DNA of 64,000 bases from an uncultured Clostridia bacterium (GTDB taxonomy: Bacteria > Bacillota > Clostridia > Oscillospirales > Acutalibacteraceae): positions 1 to 64,000 of the forward strand of contig CALWVE010000006.1 of the NCBI GenBank assembly GCA_944384905.1. The letters are read 5' to 3'. Below, piece after piece: positions 17,704 to 26,102 of this stretch (positions are counted from its first letter, which is position 1; each line of letters starts with the position of its first letter). A program made the translations under genes and the position numbers. The notes below the pieces were generated by a model that was not told where the DNA came from, made no database searches, and saw only the letters and a list, made by a program, of their open reading frames with translations.

Positions 17704-19784
17704 TGGTTCAAAAAACCTATACGCTGGCGCTTGCCGGCAATCCGAACGTGGGAAAAAGCACTGTGTTCAACGCGCTGACCGGTCTGCATCAGCATACCGG
17801 CAACTGGCCCGGAAAAACCGTCGGCACCGCCAGCGGCAGCTTTACCCATAACGGGCAAAGCTACATACTCTGCGATTTGCCGGGCACCTATTCGCTCTCA
17901 CCCCATTCACCCGAAGAGGAAGCCGCGCGCTCCATGCTGTGTTTTCAGTCGCCCGACGCCGTGATCGCCGTGTGTGACGCCTGCGCCCCCGAACGCGGCA
18001 TCCAGCTGGCGCTTCAGATTCTCGAAATCTGCCCCTGTGTAGTGCTTTGCCTGAATTTAAGCGACGAAGCCGAAAAAAAGCATATTCATACCGACACAAA
18101 AAAGCTGGAAAAAGAGCTGGGTATTCCCGTCCTTTCGATCAGCGCGCGCAGCGGGAAAGGACTTCATGAACTTGTTGAAGCGGCGGCGCAGGTCTGCCAT
18201 CATCCCGCCGCACGCCCGCGCGGTATCCGTCTGCCTTCGCCGATCAGAGAAGCCGTATCCAAGCTTGAAAAAACCTTGCAAAACCATCTTCCGGCCGATC
18301 ATGCGGTGAGCATCCCGTGGCTTGCACGCATTTTATGCGAAGAAGATGACCTCGCATTGGATTCCCTGCGCCGGGCCGGCTTGCCCGATCCGCTGAAAAC
18401 ACCGGAAATTGCCGCCGCACAGCGGGATGCGCTCGATTCTCTGCGCCAGGCGGGACTTTCACGGGAAGAAGTTGTTCGCCGCACAGCCGCCGCGTTTGTA
18501 ATCGAGGCCGAAGGCATCTGCGCCGAAGCCGTAGAAGGCTGCACACCGGAAAAGCTGGAACGCGACCGCAAGCTTGACCGCATCCTCACCGGCAAATGGA
18601 CCGGCATCCCGTTTATGCTGCTGCTTTTGGGGCTGGTGCTGTGGATCACGATCCGCCTGTCGAACGTGCCGTCCTCTCTGCTGATGACCACGCTGATGAA
18701 TCTGGGCGAATGGATGAAAAGCGGACTTTCGGCGCTGCACGCACCGGCGATCGTTACAAGCCTCTTGATCGACGGCCTGTGGCGCGTGGCCGCCTGGGTC
18801 ACGGCCGTGATGCTGCCGCCGATGGCGATTTTCTTCCCGCTGTTTACGCTGCTGGAAGACGCAGGCTATCTGCCGCGCGTGGCGTTTAACCTCGATCCGG
18901 CGTTCCGGTGTGCCGGAGCCTGCGGCAAACAGGCGCTGACCACCTGTATGGGCTTTGGATGCAACGCGCTGGGCGTGCAGGGCTGCCGCATCATCGATTC
19001 CCCGCGCGAACAAAAGCTTGCCATGCTCACCAACGTCTTTGTGCCCTGCAACGGGCGGTTCCCGTTTTTGATCACGATTATTTCAATCTTTTTCGCCGCA
19101 GGCAGTTCGCTTGCGGGCGCGGGTGTGCTGACCGCCGTCATTGCCGGGGGAATCGCTCTCTCCCTGCTGGTTTCGGGGATTTTATCCCGCACGATTCTGC
19201 GCGGGGAAGCATCGGCTTTCACGCTGGAACTGCCCGCCTACCGCAGGCCGCAATTTGGCCGGGTGATCGTACACGGCGTGATTGACCGCATAATCTTCGT
19301 GATGGGGCGCGCCCTGAAAATGGCGGCGCCGGCGGGTGTGCTGCTCTGGCTTTTGGCGCACATCCCGGCAGGCGGCGGAAGCCTTCTCACCGTATGCGCC
19401 GGGCTGCTCGATCCGATTGGGCGCTTTCTGGGGCTGGACGGCGTAATTTTGCTGGCGTTCATTCTCGGTTTCCCCGCCAATGAGATTGTGCTGCCCATCA
19501 TCCTGATGACCTATCTCGGCACGGGCACGCTCACGGAAGTGGAAAATCTCGCAGCATTGGGCGGCATTTTACAGGCCAACGGCTGGACGGTCTGCACCGC
19601 GCTTTGCACGCTGGTGTTCACTCTGCTGCACTGGCCGTGCGCCGCCACCTGCGCTACGCTCTACCGGGAGACGCATTCCGTCAAAACAGTTCTTTGGGCG
19701 ATTCTGATTCCTACGGCAACAGGCTGTATCCTGTGCGCAGCCATCCATGGGGTTTGGCTGCTGTGCAGCGGCCTGATAATATAG
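17703..19784 (+). CDS. feoB: Ferrous iron transporter FeoB
   Basis: A 693-residue membrane protein with an N-terminal G domain: G1 GNPNVGKST, G3 DLPGTYSL, G4 NLSD. A helical spacer domain of about 100 residues leads to a membrane region with two Gate motifs (VPCNGRFPFLITII near residue 450 and the second copy further on). It imports Fe2+ across the cytoplasmic membrane, the main iron route in anaerobes. I use ATG 17703, which overlaps the feoA stop. A bidirectional terminator follows at 19869-19906. Confidence 0.95.
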   Translation: MVQKTYTLALAGNPNVGKSTVFNALTGLHQHTGNWPGKTVGTASGSFTHNGQSYILCDLPGTYSLSPHSPEEEAARSMLCFQSPDAVIAVCDACAPERGIQLALQILEICPCVVLCLNLSDEAEKKHIHTDTKKLEKELGIPVLSISARSGKGLHELVEAAAQVCHHPAARPRGIRLPSPIREAVSKLEKTLQNHLPADHAVSIPWLARILCEEDDLALDSLRRAGLPDPLKTPEIAAAQRDALDSLRQAGLSREEVVRRTAAAFVIEAEGICAEAVEGCTPEKLERDRKLDRILTGKWTGIPFMLLLLGLVLWITIRLSNVPSSLLMTTLMNLGEWMKSGLSALHAPAIVTSLLIDGLWRVAAWVTAVMLPPMAIFFPLFTLLEDAGYLPRVAFNLDPAFRCAGACGKQALTTCMGFGCNALGVQGCRIIDSPREQKLAMLTNVFVPCNGRFPFLITIISIFFAAGSSLAGAGVLTAVIAGGIALSLLVSGILSRTILRGEASAFTLELPAYRRPQFGRVIVHGVIDRIIFVMGRALKMAAPAGVLLWLLAHIPAGGGSLLTVCAGLLDPIGRFLGLDGVILLAFILGFPANEIVLPIILMTYLGTGTLTEVENLAALGGILQANGWTVCTALCTLVFTLLHWPCAATCATLYRETHSVKTVLWAILIPTATGCILCAAIHGVWLLCSGLII

Positions 19785-19868
19785 ACGCGGCCCTGCCGCG
19801 GGTATCTGCGGCTCTCTCGCCGGAAGAGAGCCGGCACGCGCCTTGGGTACATCTTGAGGGCAAAAGAA

Positions 19869-19906
19869 AGACCGAAGCCTTGCACGAAAGCATAAGGCTT
19901 CGGTCT
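19869..19906. terminator. Bidirectional terminator between feoB and eno
   Basis: A 13-bp perfect inverted repeat (AGACCGAAGCCTT at 19869-19881, AAGGCTTCGGTCT at 19894-19906, 12-nt loop) between the convergent feoB and eno genes, with a short TTTTA on the plus side and an A-rich tract on the left (T-rich on minus). Confidence 0.75.
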
Positions 19907-19939
19907 ACTGTTTTAGATTGAAGTGCCAATTTGGCCCTG

Positions 19940-20090
19940 CCGCCAGGAACCCCCCGGCGAGGGGCGGAGAATCTCCACTCATAAGTCGCGGATAAAGCTT
20001 TCATTAAAACTCAAGCTTCTGTCGCGCGACAGAAGAAAACGTAAATGAAAAGCTTTACCCGTGAAGTATCGTGCGGCGGTTCGCCGCCGC
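19940..20090 (+). repeat. Intergenic repeat, companion module only (copy F)
   Basis: GGAACCCCCCGGCGAGG, then GGAGAATCTCCACTCATAAGTC, TTCTGTCGCGCGACAGAAG, CCCGTGAAGTATC and the final hairpin GCGGCG-GTT-CGCCGC. The five-hairpin core is missing here. The last base touches the stop codon of eno (20091-20093). Confidence 0.7.
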
Positions 20091-21338
20091 TCACCCGCGG
20101 CAGTTTGCCGTCTGGCGGGCGATTTGCAGCAGGCGGTTATATTTGGCTGTGCGTTCGCCGCGGCAGGGTGCGCCCGTCTTGATCATGCCCGCGCCCCAGG
20201 CCACGGCCAGATCGGCGATCGTCGTATCTTCCGTTTCGCCGGAACGATGCGACAAAATCACGCCGTAGCCCGCTTTTTTGGCTTCTTCAATCGCCAAGTA
20301 CGTTTCCGTCAGCGTGCCCACCTGGTTGGGTTTAATCAAAACGGCGTTTGCGATTCCCTGTTCCACGCCGGCCGCCACACGCTCGCGGTGCGTGACAAAC
20401 AAATCGTCGCCCACCAGCTGTACCTTCTGACCCAGACGGCGCGTCAGCTCCTGCCAGCCCTCGGTATCCGTTTCGCCCAGCGGGTCTTCGATGCTGCAAA
20501 TCGGATACTTGCCGCACAGCTCTTCCCAGCGGGAAATCAGCCCCTCGGCGCTGTACTGCACCTGCCGTTTGGGCAGCAGGTACCCGCCTTCGCTGTACCA
20601 TTCGCTCGCGGCGGCATCCAACGCGATCTGCACCTGGACATCGGAAAAACCGGCGCGCTCAATCGCTTCACAAAGCAGATCCAGCGCGGCTTCGTCGCTT
20701 TCTAAGCTCGGCGCAAAACCGCCTTCGTCGCCCACGCCGCAGGCCAGTCCCTTTTCACGCAGCAGGCCGCCGAGCGTATGATAAATTTCGCTGCTGACGC
20801 GCAGCGCTTCCGGGAACGCCGAAATGCCTTTGGGCACGATCATGAATTCCTGAATATCCACGTTGTTGCCCGCATGTGCGCCGCCGTTTAAGATATTCAG
20901 CATGGGAACCGGCAGGCGGCAGGCGCATTCCCCGCCCAAAAAGCGGAACAGCGGCTGTTTGTGCTCCATCGCCAGTGCGCGTGCGCAGGCGATCGAAACC
21001 GCCAGCATGGCATTGGCGCCCAGCTTTGATTTATTTTCGGTGCCGTCCAGTTCGATCATCGTGGCGTCAATCGTCTGCAAACGCAGATCGTTCAGTCTTT
21101 CCAGCGCGGGAGAAATCTGCGTTTCGATATGCTCCACCGCGCGGCGCACGCCTTTGCCGCCATAGCGCAGCAAATCGCCGTCGCGCAGCTCGTGCGCCTC
21201 AAACTGACCGGTGGATGCGCCCGACGGCACGGCCGCAGCGGCCGCCACACCCGAAGAAAGCTGTACCTGCGCGCACACGGTGGGATTGCCTCTGGAATCG
21301 AGCACCTCAAGGCCATAGACTTTTTGTATTTTCAGCAT
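20091..21338 (-). CDS. eno: Enolase
   Basis: A 415-residue phosphopyruvate hydratase, converting 2-phosphoglycerate to PEP. Conserved elements: EVLDSRGNPT, PSGASTG, GGAHAGNNVDIQEFMIVP, GDEGGFAP, SIEDPLGE, VGDDLFVT, LIKPNQVGTLTET and SHRSGETEDT. The C-terminal part reads GAPCRGERTAKYNRLL instead of the usual GAPSRSER. It is about 15 residues shorter than the common 430, so it may be a divergent or second enolase. It follows the GH29 gene by 86 bp on the same strand, and its SD (GAGGGTGA) is complementary to an upstream leader segment at 21405-21413. Confidence 0.93.
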   Translation of the reverse strand: MLKIQKVYGLEVLDSRGNPTVCAQVQLSSGVAAAAAVPSGASTGQFEAHELRDGDLLRYGGKGVRRAVEHIETQISPALERLNDLRLQTIDATMIELDGTENKSKLGANAMLAVSIACARALAMEHKQPLFRFLGGECACRLPVPMLNILNGGAHAGNNVDIQEFMIVPKGISAFPEALRVSSEIYHTLGGLLREKGLACGVGDEGGFAPSLESDEAALDLLCEAIERAGFSDVQVQIALDAAASEWYSEGGYLLPKRQVQYSAEGLISRWEELCGKYPICSIEDPLGETDTEGWQELTRRLGQKVQLVGDDLFVTHRERVAAGVEQGIANAVLIKPNQVGTLTETYLAIEEAKKAGYGVILSHRSGETEDTTIADLAVAWGAGMIKTGAPCRGERTAKYNRLLQIARQTANCRG

Positions 21339-21344
21339 AAAGAA

Positions 21345-21413
21345 TCACCCTCTCTTTCATCTAACCGCAGTGTGTCCCGAAAAGGGGCGCGGTATACACA
21401 AAAAAGAGGGTGA
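21345..21413 (-). promoter_or_regulatory. Possible SD-sequestering leader of eno
   Basis: On the minus strand, TCACCCTCT (from 21413 to 21405) is perfectly complementary to AGAGGGTGA (from 21353 to 21345), which contains the eno SD just before ATG 21338. Pairing would mask the ribosome binding site. The inner region could also pair through TGTGT and ACACA. Function is inferred from complementarity only. Confidence 0.4.
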
Positions 21414-21424
21414 ATCCTATAAAA

Positions 21425-22789
21425 TCAGTAAATCAGAATATCTTTGAGGAAAACTTCGTCGCGCGCGGCGGTGATCTGAACGGTCAGGCTGGTCACGCCG
21501 GCCTTGCTGTCGTCTGTAAGCGGATTTTGCAGCGCAAACGGATCGCGCAGCGGGCAGATGCGCTTGTTGCCGATACAGGTTCCGGAATAAGCCGCCAAGC
21601 GTTCATCGTTGCGGACAATGCGGAACGATTCCACGCGCTGGCCCTGTGTCAGGTCTTCGGCCAACACGACGTATTTGATGTCGGTCTGCGGCTTGTCAAA
21701 TGTGATCGTATACTTCGGCTGGGTAGCCGGACAGCCGGGCACCTTTTCCACGCGGGCGGGAATCGGTGTACCGAATTCTTTTTTGAGCAGGTCACCGTAT
21801 TCTTTCAGACGGCGGACATCGCGCTCATCGAACAGGCCGTCGCGGTTTGGCGGAACGTTGAGGTTAAAGCAGGCGTTCGCGCCCACCGACGTAAGATACG
21901 TGCGGAACAGCCGCTCGAGCGAATGCGGCTCTTCTTTTTCATGCCAGAACCAGCCGGGACGAATTGACATATCGATTTCCGACGGAACAAACGCCAGCCC
22001 GCGGCTGTAAAGAATCTGGCTGAGCGTGCCGATTTCCTCTTCGGTGTTATACAAAAACGAGAGATCGCCCTGATCGGCCAGCGGGCCGGGGCCGGTCTGC
22101 GCCTGCGCATAATGGCAAAGCTCCGTGGGAACGACAGCCCATTCGGAATGACGCGCCACGCCGGCTTCGTTGCCGCACCAGCGGATATCGGGTCCGAAAT
22201 CGTTGAAGATCACGGCGTTCGGCTGATAGCGGTGAATCAGCTCGAAATAGCGCGGGAAATCATAGATCTGCTTTTTGCCGTTGGGTCCTTCGCCGCAGGC
22301 ATTGTCAAACCACACATAGAAAATCTCGCCGTAGCCGGTGAGCAGTTCCGTCAGCTGGTTGCAGAAATAGTCGTTGTATTCGGGCGTACCGTAATACGGG
22401 GAATTGCGGTCCCACGGCGAAAGATAAAAGCCGAATTTAAGTCCGTGGCGGCGGCAGGCTTCCGACGCGAGCTTAACCACGTCACCTTTAAACGGGCTGT
22501 TTTTCACGCTGTGTTCCGTGTATTTCGACGGCCACAGACAGAACCCATCGTGGTGTTTCGCCGTAAGCACCATGCCTTTCAGCCCGGCCGAGCAAATCGC
22601 TTCGGCCCACTGATCGCAATCGAGCTTCTGCGGGTTAAAAATCGATTCAGGTTCATCACCCAATCCCCATTCCCGATCGGTATAGGTGTTGGGGCTGAAA
22701 TGCACAAACGCATAGGATTCCATCGCAAACCAGTCCAGCTGCTTCTTAGAAGGACGCACCCGGGCCGCCTGCTGCAAAAATGTCTGCAT
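21425..22789 (-). CDS. GH29 alpha-L-fucosidase, cytoplasmic
   Basis: A 454-residue family GH29 fucosidase. The N-terminal barrel shows WFAMESYAFVHFSPNTYTD, LTAKHHDGFCLWPSKYTEHSVKN and VWFDNACGEGPNG, in which the Asp is the expected nucleophile. A C-terminal region of about 110 residues resembles a galactose-binding-like beta-sandwich. No signal peptide is present, so it would act on imported fucosylated oligosaccharides such as host mucin or milk glycans; that is inference. It is the first gene before eno, with a promoter at 22840-22867 and a palindrome between promoter and SD. Confidence 0.9.
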   Translation of the reverse strand: MQTFLQQAARVRPSKKQLDWFAMESYAFVHFSPNTYTDREWGLGDEPESIFNPQKLDCDQWAEAICSAGLKGMVLTAKHHDGFCLWPSKYTEHSVKNSPFKGDVVKLASEACRRHGLKFGFYLSPWDRNSPYYGTPEYNDYFCNQLTELLTGYGEIFYVWFDNACGEGPNGKKQIYDFPRYFELIHRYQPNAVIFNDFGPDIRWCGNEAGVARHSEWAVVPTELCHYAQAQTGPGPLADQGDLSFLYNTEEEIGTLSQILYSRGLAFVPSEIDMSIRPGWFWHEKEEPHSLERLFRTYLTSVGANACFNLNVPPNRDGLFDERDVRRLKEYGDLLKKEFGTPIPARVEKVPGCPATQPKYTITFDKPQTDIKYVVLAEDLTQGQRVESFRIVRNDERLAAYSGTCIGNKRICPLRDPFALQNPLTDDSKAGVTSLTVQITAARDEVFLKDILIY

Positions 22790-22810
22790 ACTGTTTCGCT
22801 CCTCTCCTGT

Positions 22811-22832
22811 TTAAAGTTCCTTTTGAACTTAA
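22811..22832 (-). promoter_or_regulatory. Palindromic operator candidate before the fucosidase
   Basis: AAGTTC (22814-22819) and GAACTT (22825-22830) form an inverted repeat with a 5-bp centre, extended by flanking TTA/TAA. It lies downstream of the -10 box and upstream of the SD, where a repressor would block transcription. Confidence 0.5.
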
Positions 22833-22839
22833 CACGAAC

Positions 22840-22867
22840 AGTATAGCAGATTCAGGCAAAAAATCAA
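22840..22867 (-). promoter_or_regulatory. Promoter of the GH29-eno unit
   Basis: TTGATT (-35, 22862-22867), 16-bp spacer, TATACT (-10, 22840-22845) on the minus strand. Confidence 0.65.
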
Positions 22868-22888
22868 TGTGGGCAAAAAATTTTCCGC

Positions 22889-23323
22889 TTACAGATACGG
22901 GCGAAGATCGGTGACCAGCTGCTCCTCCAGTCGGATCAGCCGCTTGGCCGTGTTTTTCGACTGCTCGTCGGCGGCCTCGTATTCATTAAGGTATTTGCTC
23001 AGCGAACGGATGCCCATGTTGCAGCCATCTGTCATCAGGGTGGCGATGGTGGAATCGGAATCGTTAAGCACCAAGCTGGCGCCGGTTTTCAGCCACGACA
23101 TACCCTTGACGATCGGGTTCGGGTCTTTGCCCTCGTCGTGATAACAATCAAGCATCGTCCGGATCTCCTGGCCGAGCTTTTCGTGTTCTTTTTTGCAGTC
23201 TTTCAACATCTGCTTTAATGCCTGGTCATCGGCGCAGTCCATCACATCCTCAATAGCATCCACGCCCATTTTTACGCCGGAATCGCATTCGCGAAGCAGG
23301 CGGATCGTATCCTGTTCAATCAT
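22889..23323 (-). CDS. Ferritin-like four-helix protein of unknown function
   Basis: A 144-residue, almost entirely helical cytoplasmic protein. The pattern of acidic and His residues (ECDSGVKMGVDAIEDVMDCADD, KDCKKEHEKLGQEIRTML) and the length resemble the DUF2383 or ferritin-like group of Clostridia, but I cannot place it firmly. A good AAAGGAGA site precedes ATG 23323. It stands alone between the fucosidase promoter and the riboswitch-controlled genes. Confidence 0.6.
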   Translation of the reverse strand: MIEQDTIRLLRECDSGVKMGVDAIEDVMDCADDQALKQMLKDCKKEHEKLGQEIRTMLDCYHDEGKDPNPIVKGMSWLKTGASLVLNDSDSTIATLMTDGCNMGIRSLSKYLNEYEAADEQSKNTAKRLIRLEEQLVTDLRPYL

Positions 23324-23513
23324 GTTAAACTCTCCTTTCGGTTGATACTCTCAGTATGCCCGAAGAGAAGATTTTTTATCGGCAAACGCATCAATTTAAA
23401 AACCGAAACATACAATGATCTGAAAATTCATACGGAAAACCACCAAACTCTCCGCCTGATCCATGAAAAAATATTACAATTATTCCAAACTTTAAAAAAT
23501 ATGTCGAATCGGC

Positions 23514-23542
23514 TTGTAATTTAAAAAACAACGCAGTATAAT
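23514..23542 (+). promoter_or_regulatory. Promoter of the riboswitch-controlled operon
   Basis: TTGTAA (-35, 23514-23519), 17-bp spacer, TATAAT (-10, 23537-23542). About 50 nt of leader separate it from the aptamer. The AT-rich stretch 23340-23513 shows nothing else. Confidence 0.75.
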
Positions 23543-23590
23543 GTTTTACAAATTTACCAAGTCAAAGTTTTAATTAGATAAATAAACCGA

Positions 23591-23662
23591 ACTTTTGGAG
23601 AATCTCATTGAATTGAGTGCCGAAGGGGCTAAACTCTCTCAGGCAAAAGGACAAAGGCGTCT
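23591..23662 (+). promoter_or_regulatory. Glycine riboswitch aptamer
   Basis: The sequence contains the hallmark glycine-aptamer core: GGAGAATCTC, a short hairpin CTCATT-GAATT-GAGTG, CCGAAGGGGCTAAA, CTCTCAGGCAAAAGGAC. A closing P1 can form between CTTTT at the left and AAAGG at the right. Only one aptamer is visible, so it is a singlet rather than the classic tandem pair. It is followed at once by an intrinsic terminator, so glycine binding most likely switches transcription of the two downstream genes. Confidence 0.9.
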
Positions 23663-23679
23663 TTTGGTTTTGCTTTTTG

Positions 23680-23707
23680 AGAGTCGGATTTTCCGGCTCT
23701 TTTTTAT
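23680..23707 (+). terminator. Riboswitch expression-platform terminator
   Basis: AGAGTCGGA (23680-23688), loop TTT, TCCGGCTCT (23692-23700) with one G-T wobble, then a run of T. It lies between the glycine aptamer and the SD of the next gene. Confidence 0.85.
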
Positions 23708-23730
23708 TTTAATTTTCAGGAGGAATCCGT

Positions 23731-24420
23731 ATGCGAGTCAACAACCGGTATGTATCATTTTACTATGAAAATGACATGGACATGGGAGAAATCACCATCG
23801 ATCCCAAGAAAACAGCGCTGCTGATTATTGATATGCAGCATGTCTTTATTACCCGCCCCACCTATACGGACCCCTCCGAAGCCGAAAAGAAAGAAATGGC
23901 GCGCTGGGAACCTTTCTACAAAAAAATCGACGAGGTCGTCATTCCCAACAACGAGAAAATTCTGGCGGCTTTCCGCGAAAAAGGCATGGAAATTGCCTTT
24001 GCCAAGATTCAGTGTCAGAAGAAAAACGGCGCCGACCGCTCGCTCGACCAGAAAGCCACCGGCTACAACGAACTGCTGCTGCCCCCGGGCACGCCTTCGG
24101 CTGAAATTGTTCCACAGCTCACCCCGCGTGAAGACGAAATCGTCGTCACCAAAACAACCGACAGTGCCCTGACCGGCACGCCGCTTCGCCTGTGGTTCCA
24201 CAACATGGGCATCGATACGGTTGTCTGCACCGGCGTGCTGACCGACCAGTGCGTTTCCGGAACGGTACGCAGCCTGGCCGACGAAAGCTTTAAAGTATGG
24301 CTGATCGAAGACGCCTGCATGGCTTCCACGCAGAAAATCCAGGACAACGAGCTGGAAATCCTGAACAACATCTACTGCCATGTTATCAACACCGAGGAAC
24401 TGCTTGAAGCACTCCGATAA
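23731..24420 (+). CDS. Isochorismatase-family cysteine hydrolase
   Basis: A 229-residue hydrolase of the isochorismatase superfamily, which includes N-carbamoylsarcosine amidase, biuret hydrolase and nicotinamidase. The catalytic triad is present: Asp34 (LLIIDMQHVF), Lys141 (VVTKTTDSALTGT) and Cys174 in GVLTDQCVSGTV. Most relatives of this type cleave C-N bonds. Control by a glycine riboswitch, and co-transcription with an APC amino acid permease 25 bp downstream, suggest a substrate whose hydrolysis yields or relates to glycine, such as a carbamoyl- or amido-glycine derivative; that is inference. AGGAGG precedes the ATG. Confidence 0.88.
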   Translation: MRVNNRYVSFYYENDMDMGEITIDPKKTALLIIDMQHVFITRPTYTDPSEAEKKEMARWEPFYKKIDEVVIPNNEKILAAFREKGMEIAFAKIQCQKKNGADRSLDQKATGYNELLLPPGTPSAEIVPQLTPREDEIVVTKTTDSALTGTPLRLWFHNMGIDTVVCTGVLTDQCVSGTVRSLADESFKVWLIEDACMASTQKIQDNELEILNNIYCHVINTEELLEALR

Positions 24421-24445
24421 ATCCACGAAAGAAAGGTGAATTTCC

Positions 24446-25849
24446 ATGTCGGAACCGAAACTGAAAAGAAACCTCAGCTTTATCTCGATGATCGCCATTG
24501 CATCGGGCGCCGTAATCGGCGGCTGGCTGGCAGAAGCCCCCACCTGGTTTGGTATTACCGGCGCAGGCGCAGCTTTTATCTTCCCTCTTCTGGCGTTGCT
24601 GCTCGTGCCCGTAGGCCTCACCTTTGCGGAACTGACGGGCATGCTTCCGTTTGCCGCTTCGGTTGATGTTTGGACCACCAATGCTTTCGGGCATAAAGTG
24701 GGCTTTACAACCCAGTGGATGATGTTCCTCGTTCAGGTTGTAGAACCCCCGATGATGGCCTTTATCTTCATCACAGCGGCCGATTTCTTTGTACCCGGCC
24801 TGATCCCGCCCGCCATGAACGTCTGGATTGCCATCGGCACCGCGCTTTTGTGGTACATTCTCTCCAACTTCAATGTAGAACTCACCGGCAAGCTGGCCAA
24901 CATCTTCTTTTTCGCCATGATCGCCATGTCCCTGATCGTCAGCTTTTCGCTGTTTACAAGCGGCCACTGGAGCATTTCCAACCTGACCGCCAGCCAGGAC
25001 CCGGCCAACAACACCGGCCTGTTCCCCAACGGCTTTTACGGCGTTTTCCTGGCGCTGGCCGCGTTCTCTCTGAAATTCATCGGCTTTGAAATGACCCCGA
25101 CCATGATTGAAGAAACCAACTTCCCGCGCTCCAAAATGTGGAAAGTTATCCTCTCCGCCCTGTTTGTTCCCGCGCTGCTTTATTTTGTGGTGGTATTGGC
25201 CATCGGCGGTATGGCGCCGTGGGATCAGATCGCCCAGATGAATATGCCCGAACCCGAACTGATCGCAATGTATAAGCTGATGCCGATTCTGGCTTATCTG
25301 GCTGTTATTTCCGGCGTGTTGCATGCCTTTACAACCCTGATGGGCTTCTGGACGTCTGCGGCCCGTGTTCTGTATGGCACCGGTGAAATGCACCAGCTGC
25401 CCAAGGCATTTACCAAGCTCAATAAATTCGGTCAGCCGGTTCTCGCCAACACGATCGTCTTTCTCTTTACGGCTTTCTTCTGCTTCTTTACGGGAGAAAG
25501 CGGCGACGGCTGGGTAACCTATGTTTACACGATGTCGAACGTAGCGGCCGGATTTGTCTATTTCATGTGCTGCCTCGATGCCCTGATTCTGCGCAAAAAG
25601 CATCCGGAATGGGCACGGCCATATAAAGTGCCCTGCGGCAACCTTCTCTTCACGCTCGGTATGCTGATTTCCGCCTGGGTCATCGTCGGTTCCTGCATGC
25701 AGATGGATGGAAACGCCCTGATTTCCCTGATCATTTATTGTGTAGTCGGTGTGGCTCTGTATGTCGGCATGGCCATTTACAGAAAGAAACACCCCGAAGG
25801 CAATCAGCTTGTGAATCTGACGCCCGAAGACGCAGAAAATGCGCTTTAA
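24446..25849 (+). CDS. APC-superfamily amino acid permease
   Basis: A 467-residue membrane protein with about twelve transmembrane segments. The N-terminus IASGAVIGGWLAEAPTWFGITGAG carries the broken helix 1 with the G-x-x-I-G pattern of APC permeases, and SLKFIGFEMTPTMIEETNFP corresponds to the conserved segment around helix 6. The C-terminal region KKHPEWARPYKVP is a classical APC hallmark. Because it is in a glycine riboswitch operon, glycine, a glycine derivative or a counter-transported amine are reasonable substrates. A strong terminator follows. Confidence 0.88.
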   Translation: MSEPKLKRNLSFISMIAIASGAVIGGWLAEAPTWFGITGAGAAFIFPLLALLLVPVGLTFAELTGMLPFAASVDVWTTNAFGHKVGFTTQWMMFLVQVVEPPMMAFIFITAADFFVPGLIPPAMNVWIAIGTALLWYILSNFNVELTGKLANIFFFAMIAMSLIVSFSLFTSGHWSISNLTASQDPANNTGLFPNGFYGVFLALAAFSLKFIGFEMTPTMIEETNFPRSKMWKVILSALFVPALLYFVVVLAIGGMAPWDQIAQMNMPEPELIAMYKLMPILAYLAVISGVLHAFTTLMGFWTSAARVLYGTGEMHQLPKAFTKLNKFGQPVLANTIVFLFTAFFCFFTGESGDGWVTYVYTMSNVAAGFVYFMCCLDALILRKKHPEWARPYKVPCGNLLFTLGMLISAWVIVGSCMQMDGNALISLIIYCVVGVALYVGMAIYRKKHPEGNQLVNLTPEDAENAL

Positions 25850-25869
25850 AAGCTAAAAACAAAAAAATG

Positions 25870-25900
25870 AGCAGCGGCAAATTTCTGCCGCTGCTTTTTT
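25870..25900 (+). terminator. Terminator of the hydrolase-permease operon
   Basis: AGCAGCGGCA (25870-25879), loop, TGCCGCTGCT (25886-25895), then six T. Confidence 0.92.
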
Positions 25901-25910
25901 GTCTAATCTA

Positions 25911-26074
25911 CGTAGGGAACCCCCGGCGAGGGTTCCCTACGAATCAAACATCCTTTGGATGTCTGATTCTACCCTCCTGCGCTTATGAAGGCAAAGGAGT
26001 TTCGCGCCTTGCGAGGCGCGCCGGGGGCGTTGCCCCTCGACCCCACGATTTTTTGAAAAAAATCGAGTAAAACT
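25911..26074 (+). repeat. Five-hairpin structured intergenic repeat, copy B
   Basis: hp1 GTAGGGAACCCC...GGGTTCCCTAC, hp2 GAATCAAACATCC...GGATGTCTGATTC, linker TACCCTCCTGCGCTTATGAAG, hp3 CGCGCCT-TGCG-AGGCGCG, hp4 GGGGGCGTTGCCCCTC and hp5 CGATTTTTTGAAAAAAATCG. The hp2 stem differs completely from copies A, C2 and D but still pairs. It lies between the convergent permease and flavodoxin genes. Confidence 0.8.
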
Positions 26075-26102
26075 TTTAATATTTACAAAGCATATATCTA
26101 TC

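Noticed and set aside
23342..23524. A 60-codon open frame before the riboswitch
   Set aside because: No SD and it crosses into the promoter of the riboswitch operon; composition is that of an AT-rich leader.
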